Origin: Palsa-504 sp963744575
GTDB taxonomy: Bacteria; Actinomycetota; Actinomycetes; Streptosporangiales; Streptosporangiaceae
Direction of reading: 5' to 3'
Assembly: GCA_963744575.1 (NCBI GenBank)
Contig: CAVUUF010000014.1
Span: forward strand, 124,001 to 188,000
Length of the DNA stretch: 64,000 nt
The translations under genes were made by a program, and so were the position numbers. Shown piece by piece: positions 56,270 to 64,000 of the stretch (position 1 is the first letter of the stretch; the number at the start of each line of letters is the position of its first letter). Below the pieces are notes generated by a model. That model was not told the DNA's origin and did not search any database. It saw only the letters and a list, made by a program, of their open reading frames with translations.

Positions 56270-56826
56270 TAAGCGCGGCCGAGGTACTGGCCGGTCCTGG
56301 TGTCGACCTTGATCCGCTCGCCGGTGGAGATGAACAGCGGGACCTGGATGGTCGCGCCGGTCTGGAGGGTGGCGGGCTTGGTGCCGCCGGTGGAGCGGTC
56401 GCCCTGCACGCCGGGGTCGGTCTGGCTGATGGTGAGCTCGACGGCGGCCGGCAGGTCGACGTACAGCGGGGTGCTGTCGTTGAAGGCCACGGTGACGGTC
56501 TGCTCCTCGAGCAGGTAATCGGCCCCGTCGCCGACCACGGACGCGGGGATCCGCGGCTGGTCGTAGTCGGTCGTGTCCATGAACACGAAGTCGGAGCCCT
56601 CGCGGTACAGGTACTGCATCTCGCGCCGGTCCACGTTGGCCACGTCGACCTTGACGCCGGCGTTGAAGGTCCGGTCGACGACCTTGCCCGACAGGATGTT
56701 CTTCAGCTTGGTGCGCACGAAGGCGCCGCCCTTGCCCGGCTTGACGTGCTGGAACTCGACAACGCTCCAGAGCTGCCCGTCGATGTTCAGCGCCATGCCG
56801 TTCTTCAGGTCGTTCGTGGTGGCCAC
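56269..56826 (-). CDS. efp: Translation elongation factor P
   Basis: 185 residues, three beta-barrels. N-terminal KOW-like domain with the loop VKPGKGGAFVRTKLKN, whose tip lysine touches the peptidyl transferase centre, then LEEQTVTVAFNDSTPLYVDLPAAVELTISQTDPGVQGD and C-terminal TGATIQVPLFISTGERIKVDTRTGQYLGRA. It relieves stalling at polyproline, relevant here because many proteins in the window are proline-rich. No modification enzyme is nearby. Confidence 0.97.
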   Translation of the reverse strand: MATTNDLKNGMALNIDGQLWSVVEFQHVKPGKGGAFVRTKLKNILSGKVVDRTFNAGVKVDVANVDRREMQYLYREGSDFVFMDTTDYDQPRIPASVVGDGADYLLEEQTVTVAFNDSTPLYVDLPAAVELTISQTDPGVQGDRSTGGTKPATLQTGATIQVPLFISTGERIKVDTRTGQYLGRA

Positions 56827-56840
56827 GTTCTGTCTCCAGG

Positions 56841-57920
56841 TTAAAGAACGAGAAGTTCTCTCGTCGTAGTCGTGAGCAGGCCTGTCCCGTCGGCCCCGAC
56901 GACAAGGACGTCCTCGATCCGGACACCGCCCCTGCCGGGCAGGTAGACACCAGGCTCGACGGTGGCTGGGACCCAGCTAGCGAGTTTACCCGTTCTGCCG
57001 TACCCGATCGTCGGCGCCTCGTGCACCTCGAGCCCGATGCCGTGCCCGAGCCCGTGGCCGAAGTGGTCGCCGTGCCCGGCGTCGCGGATCAGGTCGCGGG
57101 CGGCCGCGTCCACGTCGCCGACGTCGGTGCCCGGCCGCGCGGCGTCCAGGCCGGACCGTTGCGCCGCCGCGACCAGGTCGTAGATCTCCCGCTGCCAGCC
57201 CGCGGGCTCGCCCAGCGCCACGGTGCGGGTCATGTCCGCGTGGTAGCCGCCGTAGAGCGCGCCGAAATCCATCGTGATCAGGTCCCCGCGGCGCATCGGC
57301 CGGTCGGCCGGCGCGTGGTGCGGTATCGCTCCGTTCGGCCCGCTGGCCACGATGGTGTCGAAGGCCGGCCGCTCCGCACCGAGCTGCACCATCCGGGCGT
57401 CCAGCGCCGCCGCCAGCTGACGCTCGGTCAGACCGGGCCTGATCAGTGCGAACACGTCGGCGATGGCCTGGCAGCTGATGCGGCAGGCGGTGCCGAGCAG
57501 CTCGAGCTCGGACGGATCCTTGACTGCCCGCAGCTCCTCAATTCTCCGGCCGAACGAGATGGCTTTCACGTTCGGTGCCTTGGCCACCAGCTCGGCGTGG
57601 CGGTCGACGGTCATCTCGTGCGCCTCGAATGCCACCGTGCCCAGGCTGCGGTTCGTCATCTCCGCGGCCAGCCGCGGCTCGACGTAGCGTTCGGTGATCA
57701 GCTCCAGGTCGGGGCAGTCCCGCTGCGCGGCCAGCGCGTACCGCGAGTCCGTGGCCAGCACCGCCGTGCCGTCGGCGGCCAGCAGCAGCGCGGCGTTGGA
57801 GCTGGCCAGGCCGGTGAGGTAGCGGACGTTCGGCGCGGAGGTGATCAGGGCCGCGTCCGCGCCGGCCTCGGTAATCTTCTGCTGCGCTCGGGCCCGGCGG
57901 GCCGCGTGGATCTCAGGCAT
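56841..57920 (-). CDS. pepQ: Xaa-Pro aminopeptidase/dipeptidase (M24)
   Basis: 359 residues. Creatinase-like N-terminal domain (ALITSAPNVRYLTGLASSNAALL) and the pita-bread catalytic domain with metal ligands: Asp in LITMDFGALYGGYHADMTRT, His in FGHGLGHGIGLEVHEAP, Glu in VEPGVYLPGRGGVRIED. It releases or cleaves X-Pro peptides. It lies upstream of efp in the conserved actinobacterial aro-pepQ-efp-nusB order and starts ten bases after the LLM oxidoreductase stop. Confidence 0.95.
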   Translation of the reverse strand: MPEIHAARRARAQQKITEAGADAALITSAPNVRYLTGLASSNAALLLAADGTAVLATDSRYALAAQRDCPDLELITERYVEPRLAAEMTNRSLGTVAFEAHEMTVDRHAELVAKAPNVKAISFGRRIEELRAVKDPSELELLGTACRISCQAIADVFALIRPGLTERQLAAALDARMVQLGAERPAFDTIVASGPNGAIPHHAPADRPMRRGDLITMDFGALYGGYHADMTRTVALGEPAGWQREIYDLVAAAQRSGLDAARPGTDVGDVDAAARDLIRDAGHGDHFGHGLGHGIGLEVHEAPTIGYGRTGKLASWVPATVEPGVYLPGRGGVRIEDVLVVGADGTGLLTTTTRELLVL

Positions 57921-57929
57921 GTCTGGAGG

Positions 57930-58970
57930 TTAACCCGCCATGGCGCGGGCCTGCTCGATGAGCCGGACGCGGGCTTCGTGGTCGGGCCGGAGCGGGGTGA
58001 CGTTCAGCGTGGTCACCCCGGCCTCGCGGTAGGCGGCGATGCGCTCGCGCACGTAGGACTCCGGGCCGATCAGCGAGGTCCGCTCGACCAGTTCGGCGGG
58101 CACCAGGGCCGCGGCCTCGTCCTTGCGGCCGTCCAGGTACGCGTCCTGGATCGCCTCGGCCTCGGCCTCGTACCCGAACCGGCGGGCCAGGTCGTTGTAG
58201 AAGTTGCGGCCCCGCGCGCCCATGCCGCCGATGTACAGGGCCAGCTGGGGCCGGCTGTGCTCGCGCAGGGCCGTGATGTCACTGCCCTCGCCGATCGCCA
58301 GCGCCGCGTGGGCGATCACGTCAAGCGGGCCGAGGGCGGGATCGCGCCTGGCCGTGCCCTCGGCCACGGCGCCGCCCCACACGTCGGCGGCCCGCTCGGG
58401 CAGGTAGAAGATCGGCATCCAGGAATCGGCCAGCTCGGCGGCCAGCGCCACGTTCTTCGGGCCGATGGCGGCCAGGGCGATCGGGATGCGCTCGCGGACC
58501 GGGTGATTGATGAGCTTGAGCGGCTTGCCGAGCCCGGTGCCGCCCTCGAGCGGCAGCTGGTAGTACCGGCCCTGGTAGGACAGCCGCTCGCGGCGCCAGA
58601 CCATCCGGCAGATCTCGATGACCTCGCGGGCCCGGCCGAGGGGCGCGTCGTACGGCACGCCATGCCAGCCCTCGATCACCTGCGGGCCCGACGCGCCGAG
58701 ACCCAGGGTGAACCGGCCGCCGGAGACGTAGTCCAGCCCGGCCGCGGTCATCGCGGTCAGCGCCGGCGTACGCGAGTAGAGCTGGAAGATCCCCGAGGCG
58801 ATCTGCACCCGCTCGGTCTTCGCCGCGATGAAGCCGAGCTGGCTGACCGCGTCGAAGCTGTACGCCTCGGGCACGAACACGATGTCGAGCCCGGCCTTCT
58901 CGTAGTCGGCCAGCTCCGTGACCGTCTCGGCGAAGCCGCCCGCATAACTGAGAAACATCCCTATCCGCAT
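57930..58970 (-). CDS. F420-dependent LLM-class oxidoreductase
   Basis: 346 residues, luciferase-like TIM barrel: MRIGMFLSYAGGFAETVTELADYEKAGLDIVFVPEAYS at the N-terminus (Ser/Ala strand binding F420), QIASGIFQLYSRTPALTAMTAAGLDYVSGGRFTLGLGASGPQVIEGWHG is the central LLM signature. Matches the TIGR03559/Rv0132c-like F420 group; substrate unknown. It is inserted between aroQ and pepQ, which usually adjoin, and may be recently acquired by the locus. ATG start; weak ribosome site. Confidence 0.87.
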   Translation of the reverse strand: MRIGMFLSYAGGFAETVTELADYEKAGLDIVFVPEAYSFDAVSQLGFIAAKTERVQIASGIFQLYSRTPALTAMTAAGLDYVSGGRFTLGLGASGPQVIEGWHGVPYDAPLGRAREVIEICRMVWRRERLSYQGRYYQLPLEGGTGLGKPLKLINHPVRERIPIALAAIGPKNVALAAELADSWMPIFYLPERAADVWGGAVAEGTARRDPALGPLDVIAHAALAIGEGSDITALREHSRPQLALYIGGMGARGRNFYNDLARRFGYEAEAEAIQDAYLDGRKDEAAALVPAELVERTSLIGPESYVRERIAAYREAGVTTLNVTPLRPDHEARVRLIEQARAMAG

Positions 58971-59038
58971 AAGGGGAGCGTAGCGGCTCACCAGCCGGGC
59001 TCCCAGCGGGGCGGGGCACGCGCCAGGTCCGTTCGGTT

Positions 59039-59491
59039 CTATTCTCCGGTATTTTCGGCGGCCAGTTCGGCGACCGCCTGCAGCGCCAGCTGGTAGGAGA
59101 CCAGCCCGAAGCCGGCCACCGTCCCGTCCGCCACACCGGCCACCACCGAGGTGTGCCGGAACGACTCCCGCGCGGCCGGGTTGGAGATGTGCACCTCCAC
59201 CAGCGGGGCGGTGCGCATGGCCAGCGCGTCCCGCAGCGCGTAGGAGTAGTGGGTGAAGGCGGCCGGGTTGAGCACCACCGGCATCCTGGTGTCGGCCGCC
59301 TCGTGCACCCAGCCGATCAGCTCGCGTTCGTCGTCGGTCTGCCGGACGTCGACGCTCAGGCCGAGCTGGCGGCCGGTGGAGCGGCACAGCTCGGCCAGGT
59401 CCTCGAACGTCGCCGAGCCGTACACCTCGGGTTCTCTGACGCCGAGCCGGCCGAGGTTCGGGCCGTTGAGCACGAGTACGTGCCTGATCAC
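59039..59491 (-). CDS. aroQ: 3-Dehydroquinate dehydratase, type II
   Basis: 150 residues. Type II signatures: LVLNGPNLGRLGVREPEVYG with the catalytic Tyr/Arg loop, VVLNPAAFTHYSYALRDAL and VEVHISNPAARESFRHTSVVA with the catalytic His. Converts 3-dehydroquinate to 3-dehydroshikimate. Start is GTG (VIRHVLVLNG), overlapping the aroB stop (GTGA). A 68-base gap separates it from the downstream LLM gene. Confidence 0.97.
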   Translation of the reverse strand: MIRHVLVLNGPNLGRLGVREPEVYGSATFEDLAELCRSTGRQLGLSVDVRQTDDERELIGWVHEAADTRMPVVLNPAAFTHYSYALRDALAMRTAPLVEVHISNPAARESFRHTSVVAGVADGTVAGFGLVSYQLALQAVAELAAENTGE

Positions 59492-60573
59492 TTGGACACC
59501 TCCCGGTACGCCTGCCACAGGAGTTCCTCGGGCGGGTCCTCGAGGATCGCGGGCCGGGCCAGGCCGTCGAGCACCACCAGGCGCAGCCGCGCCCCGCGCG
59601 CCTTCTTGTCCACGGCCATGGCCGCACGCAGCGACGGCCACACCCCGGCCGGGTACGCGGTGGGCAGCCCCACGCTGGCCAGGATCTCCCGGTGCAGCGC
59701 GGCGACCGCCGGGTCGAGGCGGCCGGCCAGCCGGGCCAGTTCGGCCACGTACACCATGCCGATCGCCACCGCGTCGCCGTGCCGGAACCGGTACCCCTCC
59801 ACCCGCTCGATGGCGTGGCCGAGCGTGTGGCCGTAGTTCAGGATCTCCCGCAGGCCCTTCTCGTTCAGGTCCTTGGACACCACCTCGGCCTTGACGCCGA
59901 TGGCGCGCTCGATCAGTTCGCGGGCGTGGGCGCCGTGCGGGACGGTGGCGCCGTCCGGGTCCGCTTTGATCAGGTCGAGGACGGCCGGGTCGGCGATGAA
60001 CCCGGTCTTGATCACTTCGGCCAGGCCGGCCACGTAATCCTCGCGCGGCAGCGTCTCCAGCGTGACCAGGTCGGCGAGCACGCCGGCCGGCGAATGGAAC
60101 GCGCCGACCAGGTTCTTGCCCTCGGGTGTGTCGATGGCGGTCTTCCCGCCCACGGCGGCGTCGGCCATGCCGAGCAGCGTGGTCGGCATGAGCACGACCG
60201 GGACGCCGCGCAGCCAGGTGGCGGCGACGAAGCCGGCCAGGTCGGTGGCCGCTCCCCCGCCGATGCCCACGAGGCAGTCCGATCTGGTCACGTTGTGCTG
60301 TGCGAGCCTGGACCACAGGCCGGCCGCGACGTCGACGGTCTTGGCCGCTTCGCCGTCGGGCACGGGTTCGGCGTGCACCAGGTAGCCGGCCGCGGTGAGC
60401 GCGCCGCAGGCCGGGCGGGCGATCTCACCGAGCCCCTCGGCGTGGATGACCACGACCGTGCGGGCGTGCTCCGGCACCAGGCCGGGTAGCTCGCCGAGCA
60501 CGCCGACGCCGACGACCACCTGGTACGGCGCGCCGCCGTCGGAGGGAGTCACGTCGATCCTGGTGGCGCTCAT
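59488..60573 (-). CDS. aroB: 3-Dehydroquinate synthase
   Basis: 361 residues, NAD- and zinc-dependent. Signatures: GIGGGAATDLAGFVAATWLRGVP, PTTLLGMADAAVGGKTAID, KNLVGAFHSP, YVAGLAEVIKTGFI with the zinc Glu, and NYGHTLGHAIERVEGY with the zinc His. Cyclises DAHP to dehydroquinate. Overlaps aroK and aroQ by four bases each. The shikimate cluster has no aroE or DAHP synthase gene within the window. Confidence 0.97.
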   Translation of the reverse strand: MSATRIDVTPSDGGAPYQVVVGVGVLGELPGLVPEHARTVVVIHAEGLGEIARPACGALTAAGYLVHAEPVPDGEAAKTVDVAAGLWSRLAQHNVTRSDCLVGIGGGAATDLAGFVAATWLRGVPVVLMPTTLLGMADAAVGGKTAIDTPEGKNLVGAFHSPAGVLADLVTLETLPREDYVAGLAEVIKTGFIADPAVLDLIKADPDGATVPHGAHARELIERAIGVKAEVVSKDLNEKGLREILNYGHTLGHAIERVEGYRFRHGDAVAIGMVYVAELARLAGRLDPAVAALHREILASVGLPTAYPAGVWPSLRAAMAVDKKARGARLRLVVLDGLARPAILEDPPEELLWQAYREVSK

Positions 60574-61181
60574 GGCTTCGTGACCTCGGCCGCGATCTGG
60601 TCGGCGAGTTCGTCCGGATCCAGGTCGTCGGTGGGCACGGTGACCGCGGCGAGCCGCCGGTAGACCGCGTCGCGCTCGTCCAGCATGGCGCGCAGGCGGC
60701 CGCGCGGGTTGCCGGGGATCACGACCCGGGGCCGGTCCAGGCCGATCCGCCGGGCGACGGTCCCGAAGTCCGCGGACAGGTAGACGACGGGTAGCCGGTC
60801 CAGCTTGGACTGAAGGCGGGGGTCGAGGACGGCGCCGCTGCCGAGAGCCAGCACGCCGCCGCGCTCGGTTTGCTCGCGCAGCGCCGTGGTCACCGCCTCG
60901 CGCTCGAGGCCGCGGAAGGCGTCCTCGCCGTTCTCGATGAAGATGTCGCTGACCGGCTTGCCCGCGGCCGCGGCGACGTCGGCGTCGGTGTCGCGGAACG
61001 GCACGCCGAGCCGGTCCGCGAGCAGCGGGCCGACCGCGGACTTGCCGGCGCCGGGCGGGCCGATCAGGACCACGAGGGGGCCCGCGCCCGCCGGGGCCTC
61101 GCGGAGTTCTTGGAGTTCTTGGGGGTGCCGGGGATCCCGGTTTTCGTGGGTCTCCCGGGCCTGCTGGGGCTCGTGGGTCAC
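60570..61181 (-). CDS. aroK: Shikimate kinase
   Basis: 203 residues. Walker A IGPPGAGKSAVGPLLADRL, substrate-binding DTDADVAAAAGKPVSDIF, FRGLEREAVTTAL, and the Gly-Gly loop as LALGSGAVLDP; lid RIGLDRPRVV. About 33 N-terminal residues (THEPQQARETHENRD ... LQELQELREAPAGAG) extend beyond the usual start, with a 9-bp tandem repeat encoding LQELQELRE. It may really start later, but the ATG overlap with aroC supports the long form. Confidence 0.95.
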   Translation of the reverse strand: MTHEPQQARETHENRDPRHPQELQELREAPAGAGPLVVLIGPPGAGKSAVGPLLADRLGVPFRDTDADVAAAAGKPVSDIFIENGEDAFRGLEREAVTTALREQTERGGVLALGSGAVLDPRLQSKLDRLPVVYLSADFGTVARRIGLDRPRVVIPGNPRGRLRAMLDERDAVYRRLAAVTVPTDDLDPDELADQIAAEVTKP

Positions 61182-62362
61182 GAGACCACCAGGGCCTTGA
61201 GGTAGGACTCGGCGTTGCGGCGCATCTCCTCCACCGAATCGCCGCCGAACTTCTCCACCGCGGCTTCGGCCAGCACCAGGGCCACCATCGCCTCGGTCAC
61301 CACGCCCGCCGCGGGTACCGCGGTCGCGTCACTGCGCTGGTTGATGGCCCTGGCCGGCTCGCCGGTGCTGGTGTCGATGGTGTCCAGCGCGCGCGGCACG
61401 GTGGAGATGGGCTTCATCGCGGCTCGCAGCTTTACCGGTTCCCCGGTACTCATGCCGCCTTCGATGCCGCCCGCACGGTTGGTGCGCCTTCTTACACCGT
61501 CCGGCGCGGCTTCGATCTCGTCGTGGGCCACCGACCCGCGCCGGGTCGCGGTGGTGAAGCCGTCGCCGACCTCGACGCCCTTGATGGCCTGGATGGACAT
61601 CAGCGCGCCGGCCAGGCGGGCGTCGAGCCGCCGGTCCCAGTGGGTGAAGCTGCCGAGTCCCGGCGGCAGCCCGAAGGCCAGCACCTCGACCACGCCGCCC
61701 AGCGTGTCGCCCGCCTTCTTGGCCGCGTCGATCTCGGCCACCATGGCCCGGCTGGCTTCCGGATCTGCGCACCGCACCGGGTCGGCATCGATGGCGGCCT
61801 GGTCCTGCGGGCCTGGCGCCGCGTCTTCCGGTGCCCTGATCGCGCCGAGCGCCACCACGTGGCTGAGGATCTCGATGCCGAGCGCCTGGCTGAGCAGGCG
61901 CCTGGCCACCTCGCCGAGCGCCACCCGCGCGGCGGTTTCCCGCGCGCTGGCCCGCTCCAGGACCGGGCGGGCGTCGGCGTGGCCGAATTTCTGCATCCCG
62001 GCCAGGTCCGCGTGGCCGGGCCGCGGCCTGGTCAGCGGACTGTTCCTGGCCTGCCGGTCCAGCGTCGCCTGGTCCACAGGATCGGGTGACATGACCGTCT
62101 CCCACTTAGGCCATTCGGCGTTAGCGACCCTGATCGCGACCGGGCCGCCGAGCGTGCGGCCGTGCCGGACGCCCCCGGTCAGTTCCACCTCGTCCCGCTC
62201 GAACGTCATCCGGGCGCCGCGGCCGTAGCCGGCCCGCCTGCGGGCCAGCGCGGTGGCGACGTCCTCGGTGGTTACGCGCACTCCGGCGGGCACGCCCTCG
62301 CAGATCGCGACGAGCGCGCGCCCGTGCGATTCGCCTGCGGTCAGCCACCGGAACATGGTCAC
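61178..62362 (-). CDS. aroC: Chorismate synthase
   Basis: 394 residues, FMN-dependent. Landmarks: FRWLTAGESHGRALVAICEGVPAG, RRRAGYGRGARMTFERDEVELTGGVRHGRTLG, RPGHADLAGMQKFGHADARPVLERASARETAARVA, GFTTATRRGSVAHDEI, NRAGGIEGGMSTGEP, and GVVTEAMVALVLAEAAVEKFGGDS. Final step to chorismate, feeding the tryptophan genes of this window. GTG overlaps the upstream stop (GTGA); an ATG six bases later is also possible. Confidence 0.97.
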   Translation of the reverse strand: MTMFRWLTAGESHGRALVAICEGVPAGVRVTTEDVATALARRRAGYGRGARMTFERDEVELTGGVRHGRTLGGPVAIRVANAEWPKWETVMSPDPVDQATLDRQARNSPLTRPRPGHADLAGMQKFGHADARPVLERASARETAARVALGEVARRLLSQALGIEILSHVVALGAIRAPEDAAPGPQDQAAIDADPVRCADPEASRAMVAEIDAAKKAGDTLGGVVEVLAFGLPPGLGSFTHWDRRLDARLAGALMSIQAIKGVEVGDGFTTATRRGSVAHDEIEAAPDGVRRRTNRAGGIEGGMSTGEPVKLRAAMKPISTVPRALDTIDTSTGEPARAINQRSDATAVPAAGVVTEAMVALVLAEAAVEKFGGDSVEEMRRNAESYLKALVVS

Positions 62363-63105
62363 GATCCTATGGGGTCAGCGGTGACGCCGAACTCGACACC
62401 GCGGCGCAGCCGGCCCGCCAGCCGGCCCGCGATGCTGCTGGCCACCCGGTTGACGGCGGGCGGCCAGTCGCCGGCCGCCACGCGGAGCCGGACGGCCAGG
62501 TCCACCTCGCGGCTGGGCGCCAGGCTGAAGCCGGCGATCGCGGGCTCGGCGGCGACGGCCGCCGCGACCTCGGCGCGCACGTCCGGGTCCTCGTACGCGG
62601 GCGGCACCGGCTGGCCGGCGGCGAGCGCCGCGAGCCGGGCTCCCTCCACCGCCAGCGGCACCGGGCCGGCCACGTCGATGACCACCGCGCACCCGTCGGC
62701 GACGGCGGCGCGCCAGACTCGGTCGGCTTCGGCGGGTACCGGCCGGGCGTCCGGCCGCCAGCAGGCGAGTGCGTCCAGGCTGGTGAAGGCGAGCACGGCC
62801 GGCCTGCCGTCCCGTCCGATCAGCGTGGGCAGCACCATCTCGCTGTTCTTGTCTCCCTTGGGAGCGGTACCTTCGGTTTTGCCGCCGGCGCTGGCTCCGC
62901 TGCCTTCGCTGCCTTCGCTGGCTTCGTCGTCGGCGAGGACGGCGACCACGGGTACGAGCAGGCGCGCTGCGGCCAGCGCGGTCAGTGCGGCCTGCTCGCT
63001 GTCCTGCCCGGCCTGGTACGCGGCCAGCGCCGCGGCCACGCGGGGGTCGGCGCCGCCGTTGTCATCGCGGAACTGCTGTCCGCCAGGGTTCAGGTGCCCG
63101 GACAC
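62359..63105 (-). CDS. SseB-family protein
   Basis: 248 residues. N-terminal VAAALAAYQAGQDSEQAALTALAAARLLVPVVAVL and VLPTLIGRDGRPAVLAFTSLDALACWRPDARPVP are the SseB N-terminal-domain pattern; in the middle is a Ser/Gly/Glu-rich insertion (about 60-85). The C-terminal half (VAAEPAIAGFSLAPSREVDLAVRLRVAAG) resembles the SseB C-terminal domain. No enzymatic role is known. GTG start (VSGHLNPGGQQF). Sequence further upstream in frame is not coding-like. Confidence 0.85.
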   Translation of the reverse strand: MSGHLNPGGQQFRDDNGGADPRVAAALAAYQAGQDSEQAALTALAAARLLVPVVAVLADDEASEGSEGSGASAGGKTEGTAPKGDKNSEMVLPTLIGRDGRPAVLAFTSLDALACWRPDARPVPAEADRVWRAAVADGCAVVIDVAGPVPLAVEGARLAALAAGQPVPPAYEDPDVRAEVAAAVAAEPAIAGFSLAPSREVDLAVRLRVAAGDWPPAVNRVASSIAGRLAGRLRRGVEFGVTADPIGS

Positions 63106-63439
63106 CTCACCGACCCTATGCCACGCGGCGCCCGCGCTGGTCACAGGCCGTCGGCCGGAGCAGCCGCCCGGCGTCCCGGCGGCCGGCCTTCGGCGGTTCG
63201 GCGGCCGGCCCAATGGGACCGACACCGCCGCCTCCGGTAAGTTACGCGACTCGTGTGAGCTATGTGCGAGCCGTTACCGTGTTCTCCAGTCACCCGGGCG
63301 GCCGGTCGTGACTGATCGGATGCCAGGAGTAACGAATTCTCTGAATGAGCCGCTTTCCGGCTAATGATGGCCCTGAACTCGGCACAATCGGTTGGGGCGG
63401 GGAATACACATGCGCACGCCTACGGAGAAGGGAGCGTGG

Positions 63440-63847
63440 GTGACCCAGCCCGAGCGACTGGCGGTTATCGCACCGGGCACGCCAATGTGGAAGGCTGTGC
63501 CGCCGCGCCTGGTCGGCCCCTACTTGACCGGCCAGCGCACCGTGCTGGCCGGCTACGTTTACCGTGCCCAGGACGTCCGCTTCCACAACCCCGCCGAGGC
63601 CTACCTCGCCCTCAGTCTGGGCTGGGAGGGTTCGGAGTTCACCCCGCACATGAGCGAGATCTACCTGCTGGCCTGGCTGGCCAGGGCGATCGACGGCTAC
63701 CTGCCCGCTTCGGCTCATGGCGTCCCCGAGTTCTACCTCGAGCCGATCGCTATACCCGTCGGGGCGGGCATGTGCCGGCTCGGCCCGGACGGGGACCAGC
63801 TGGTGGCCCGCTACGACGGCATGGCCTGGCAGCGGATGGAGCCGTAA
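63440..63847 (+). CDS. Conserved hypothetical protein
   Basis: 135 residues from GTG (VTQPERLAV), with GGGAG at good spacing; an ATG 30 bases earlier is an alternative. Soluble, single-domain look: VIAPGTPMWKAVPPRLVGPYLTGQRTVLAGYVYRAQDVRF, then AYLALSLGWEGSEF. No family recognised. The interval between it and the SseB-like gene (63106-63439) holds a 12-bp CGGCGGCCGGCC direct repeat (63177-63188, 63199-63210) and otherwise no gene; divergent promoters must lie there. Confidence 0.7.
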   Translation: MTQPERLAVIAPGTPMWKAVPPRLVGPYLTGQRTVLAGYVYRAQDVRFHNPAEAYLALSLGWEGSEFTPHMSEIYLLAWLARAIDGYLPASAHGVPEFYLEPIAIPVGAGMCRLGPDGDQLVARYDGMAWQRMEP

Positions 63848-63850
63848 GCC

Positions 63851-64000
63851 ATGCGATACCGGCTGATGGCCACCTACCTCGGCGTCCCCTACCACGTTGG
63901 CCTAGGTCCCGACGGTAACGACGCGACGCTGTTCTCTCCGGCGCCGCCGCCGGACGAGCCGGGCTTCACCGCCGCCGGCGGGCACTGGCGCAAGCAGGTT
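63851..64000 (+). CDS. Conserved hypothetical protein, N-terminal fragment
   Basis: The first 50 codons only; the gene continues past the right edge. Starts MRYRLMATYLGVPYHVGLG and continues FSPAPPPDEPGFTAAGGHW. The ATG is three bases after the previous stop, so the two form one transcript. No known family recognised. Confidence 0.7.
   Translation, partial: MRYRLMATYLGVPYHVGLGPDGNDATLFSPAPPPDEPGFTAAGGHWRKQV

Overview
The window is a very GC-rich, gene-dense stretch of actinobacterial chromosome made almost entirely of housekeeping genes. Several features point to an actinomycete: the mraZ-to-sepF/divIVA division cluster, the predicted PriA-type HisA, polyphosphate glucokinase, an F420-type LLM oxidoreductase, mycothiol-linked families (two maleylpyruvate-isomerase-like proteins and a PIG-L deacetylase), frequent GTG starts and TAnnnT promoters a few bases from the start codon. 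MurE carries the DNPR signature, so the wall should contain meso-diaminopimelate. A Streptosporangiales-like or related lineage is my guess, not something the sequence proves. I saw no tRNA, rRNA, IS element, prophage or CRISPR array.

Layout. 1-4.8 kb, minus strand: start of lgt, then trpA, trpB, trpC, a degenerate response regulator, a Trp-operon membrane protein and hisI. 4.9-6.8 kb: a MDMPI-like protein, a small membrane protein and ppgK. 7.0-12.7 kb, minus strand: hisD-C-B-H-A-F with every junction overlapping, preceded by a membrane protein. 12.8-14.8 kb, plus strand: two tandem paralogues of unknown function. 14.8-20.8 kb, minus strand: dnaE, a MDMPI-like protein, rluD and lspA. 20.8-24.0 kb: ileS. 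24.2-29.6 kb, minus strand: a repeat-rich membrane protein, divIVA, yggT, sepF, yggS and ftsZ. 29.8-34.4 kb, minus strand: ftsQ, murC, murG and ftsW. 34.6-39.0 kb, plus strand: a six-gene block (small zinc-finger-like protein, membrane protein, PIG-L deacetylase, DUF2236 oxygenase, ABC1 kinase, MmcQ). 39.0-47.2 kb, minus strand: mraY, murF, murE, ftsI, ftsL, rsmH and mraZ. 47.5-52.4 kb, plus strand: moxR, DUF58 and a transglutaminase. 52.5-55.0 kb, minus strand: DUF3040, dinB and a methyltransferase. 55.2-55.9 kb: a VC0807-like protein. 55.9-63.1 kb, minus strand: nusB, efp, pepQ, an LLM oxidoreductase, aroQ, aroB, aroK, aroC and an SseB-like protein. The last bases hold two small plus-strand genes of unknown function.

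The genes group into histidine/tryptophan/shikimate synthesis, envelope precursor synthesis with divisome assembly, and translation/replication. Stop and start codons overlap by four bases (GTGA/ATGA) at most junctions inside the operons, which suggests tight translational coupling.

The most unusual features are these. (1) A short, extremely G/C-tract-rich palindromic element recurs and sits in frame inside hisF, hisH, murE and ftsL, with a further copy in the hisI leader. (2) The division cluster lacks murD: its usual place is taken by the opposite-strand block. trpE and pgeF are likewise missing from their usual places. (3) A clean four-box, 10-bp-period MraZ operator overlaps the mraZ core promoter. 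(4) ftsI seems to have lost its N-terminus to a frameshift. (5) A degenerate receiver protein lies inside the trp cluster.
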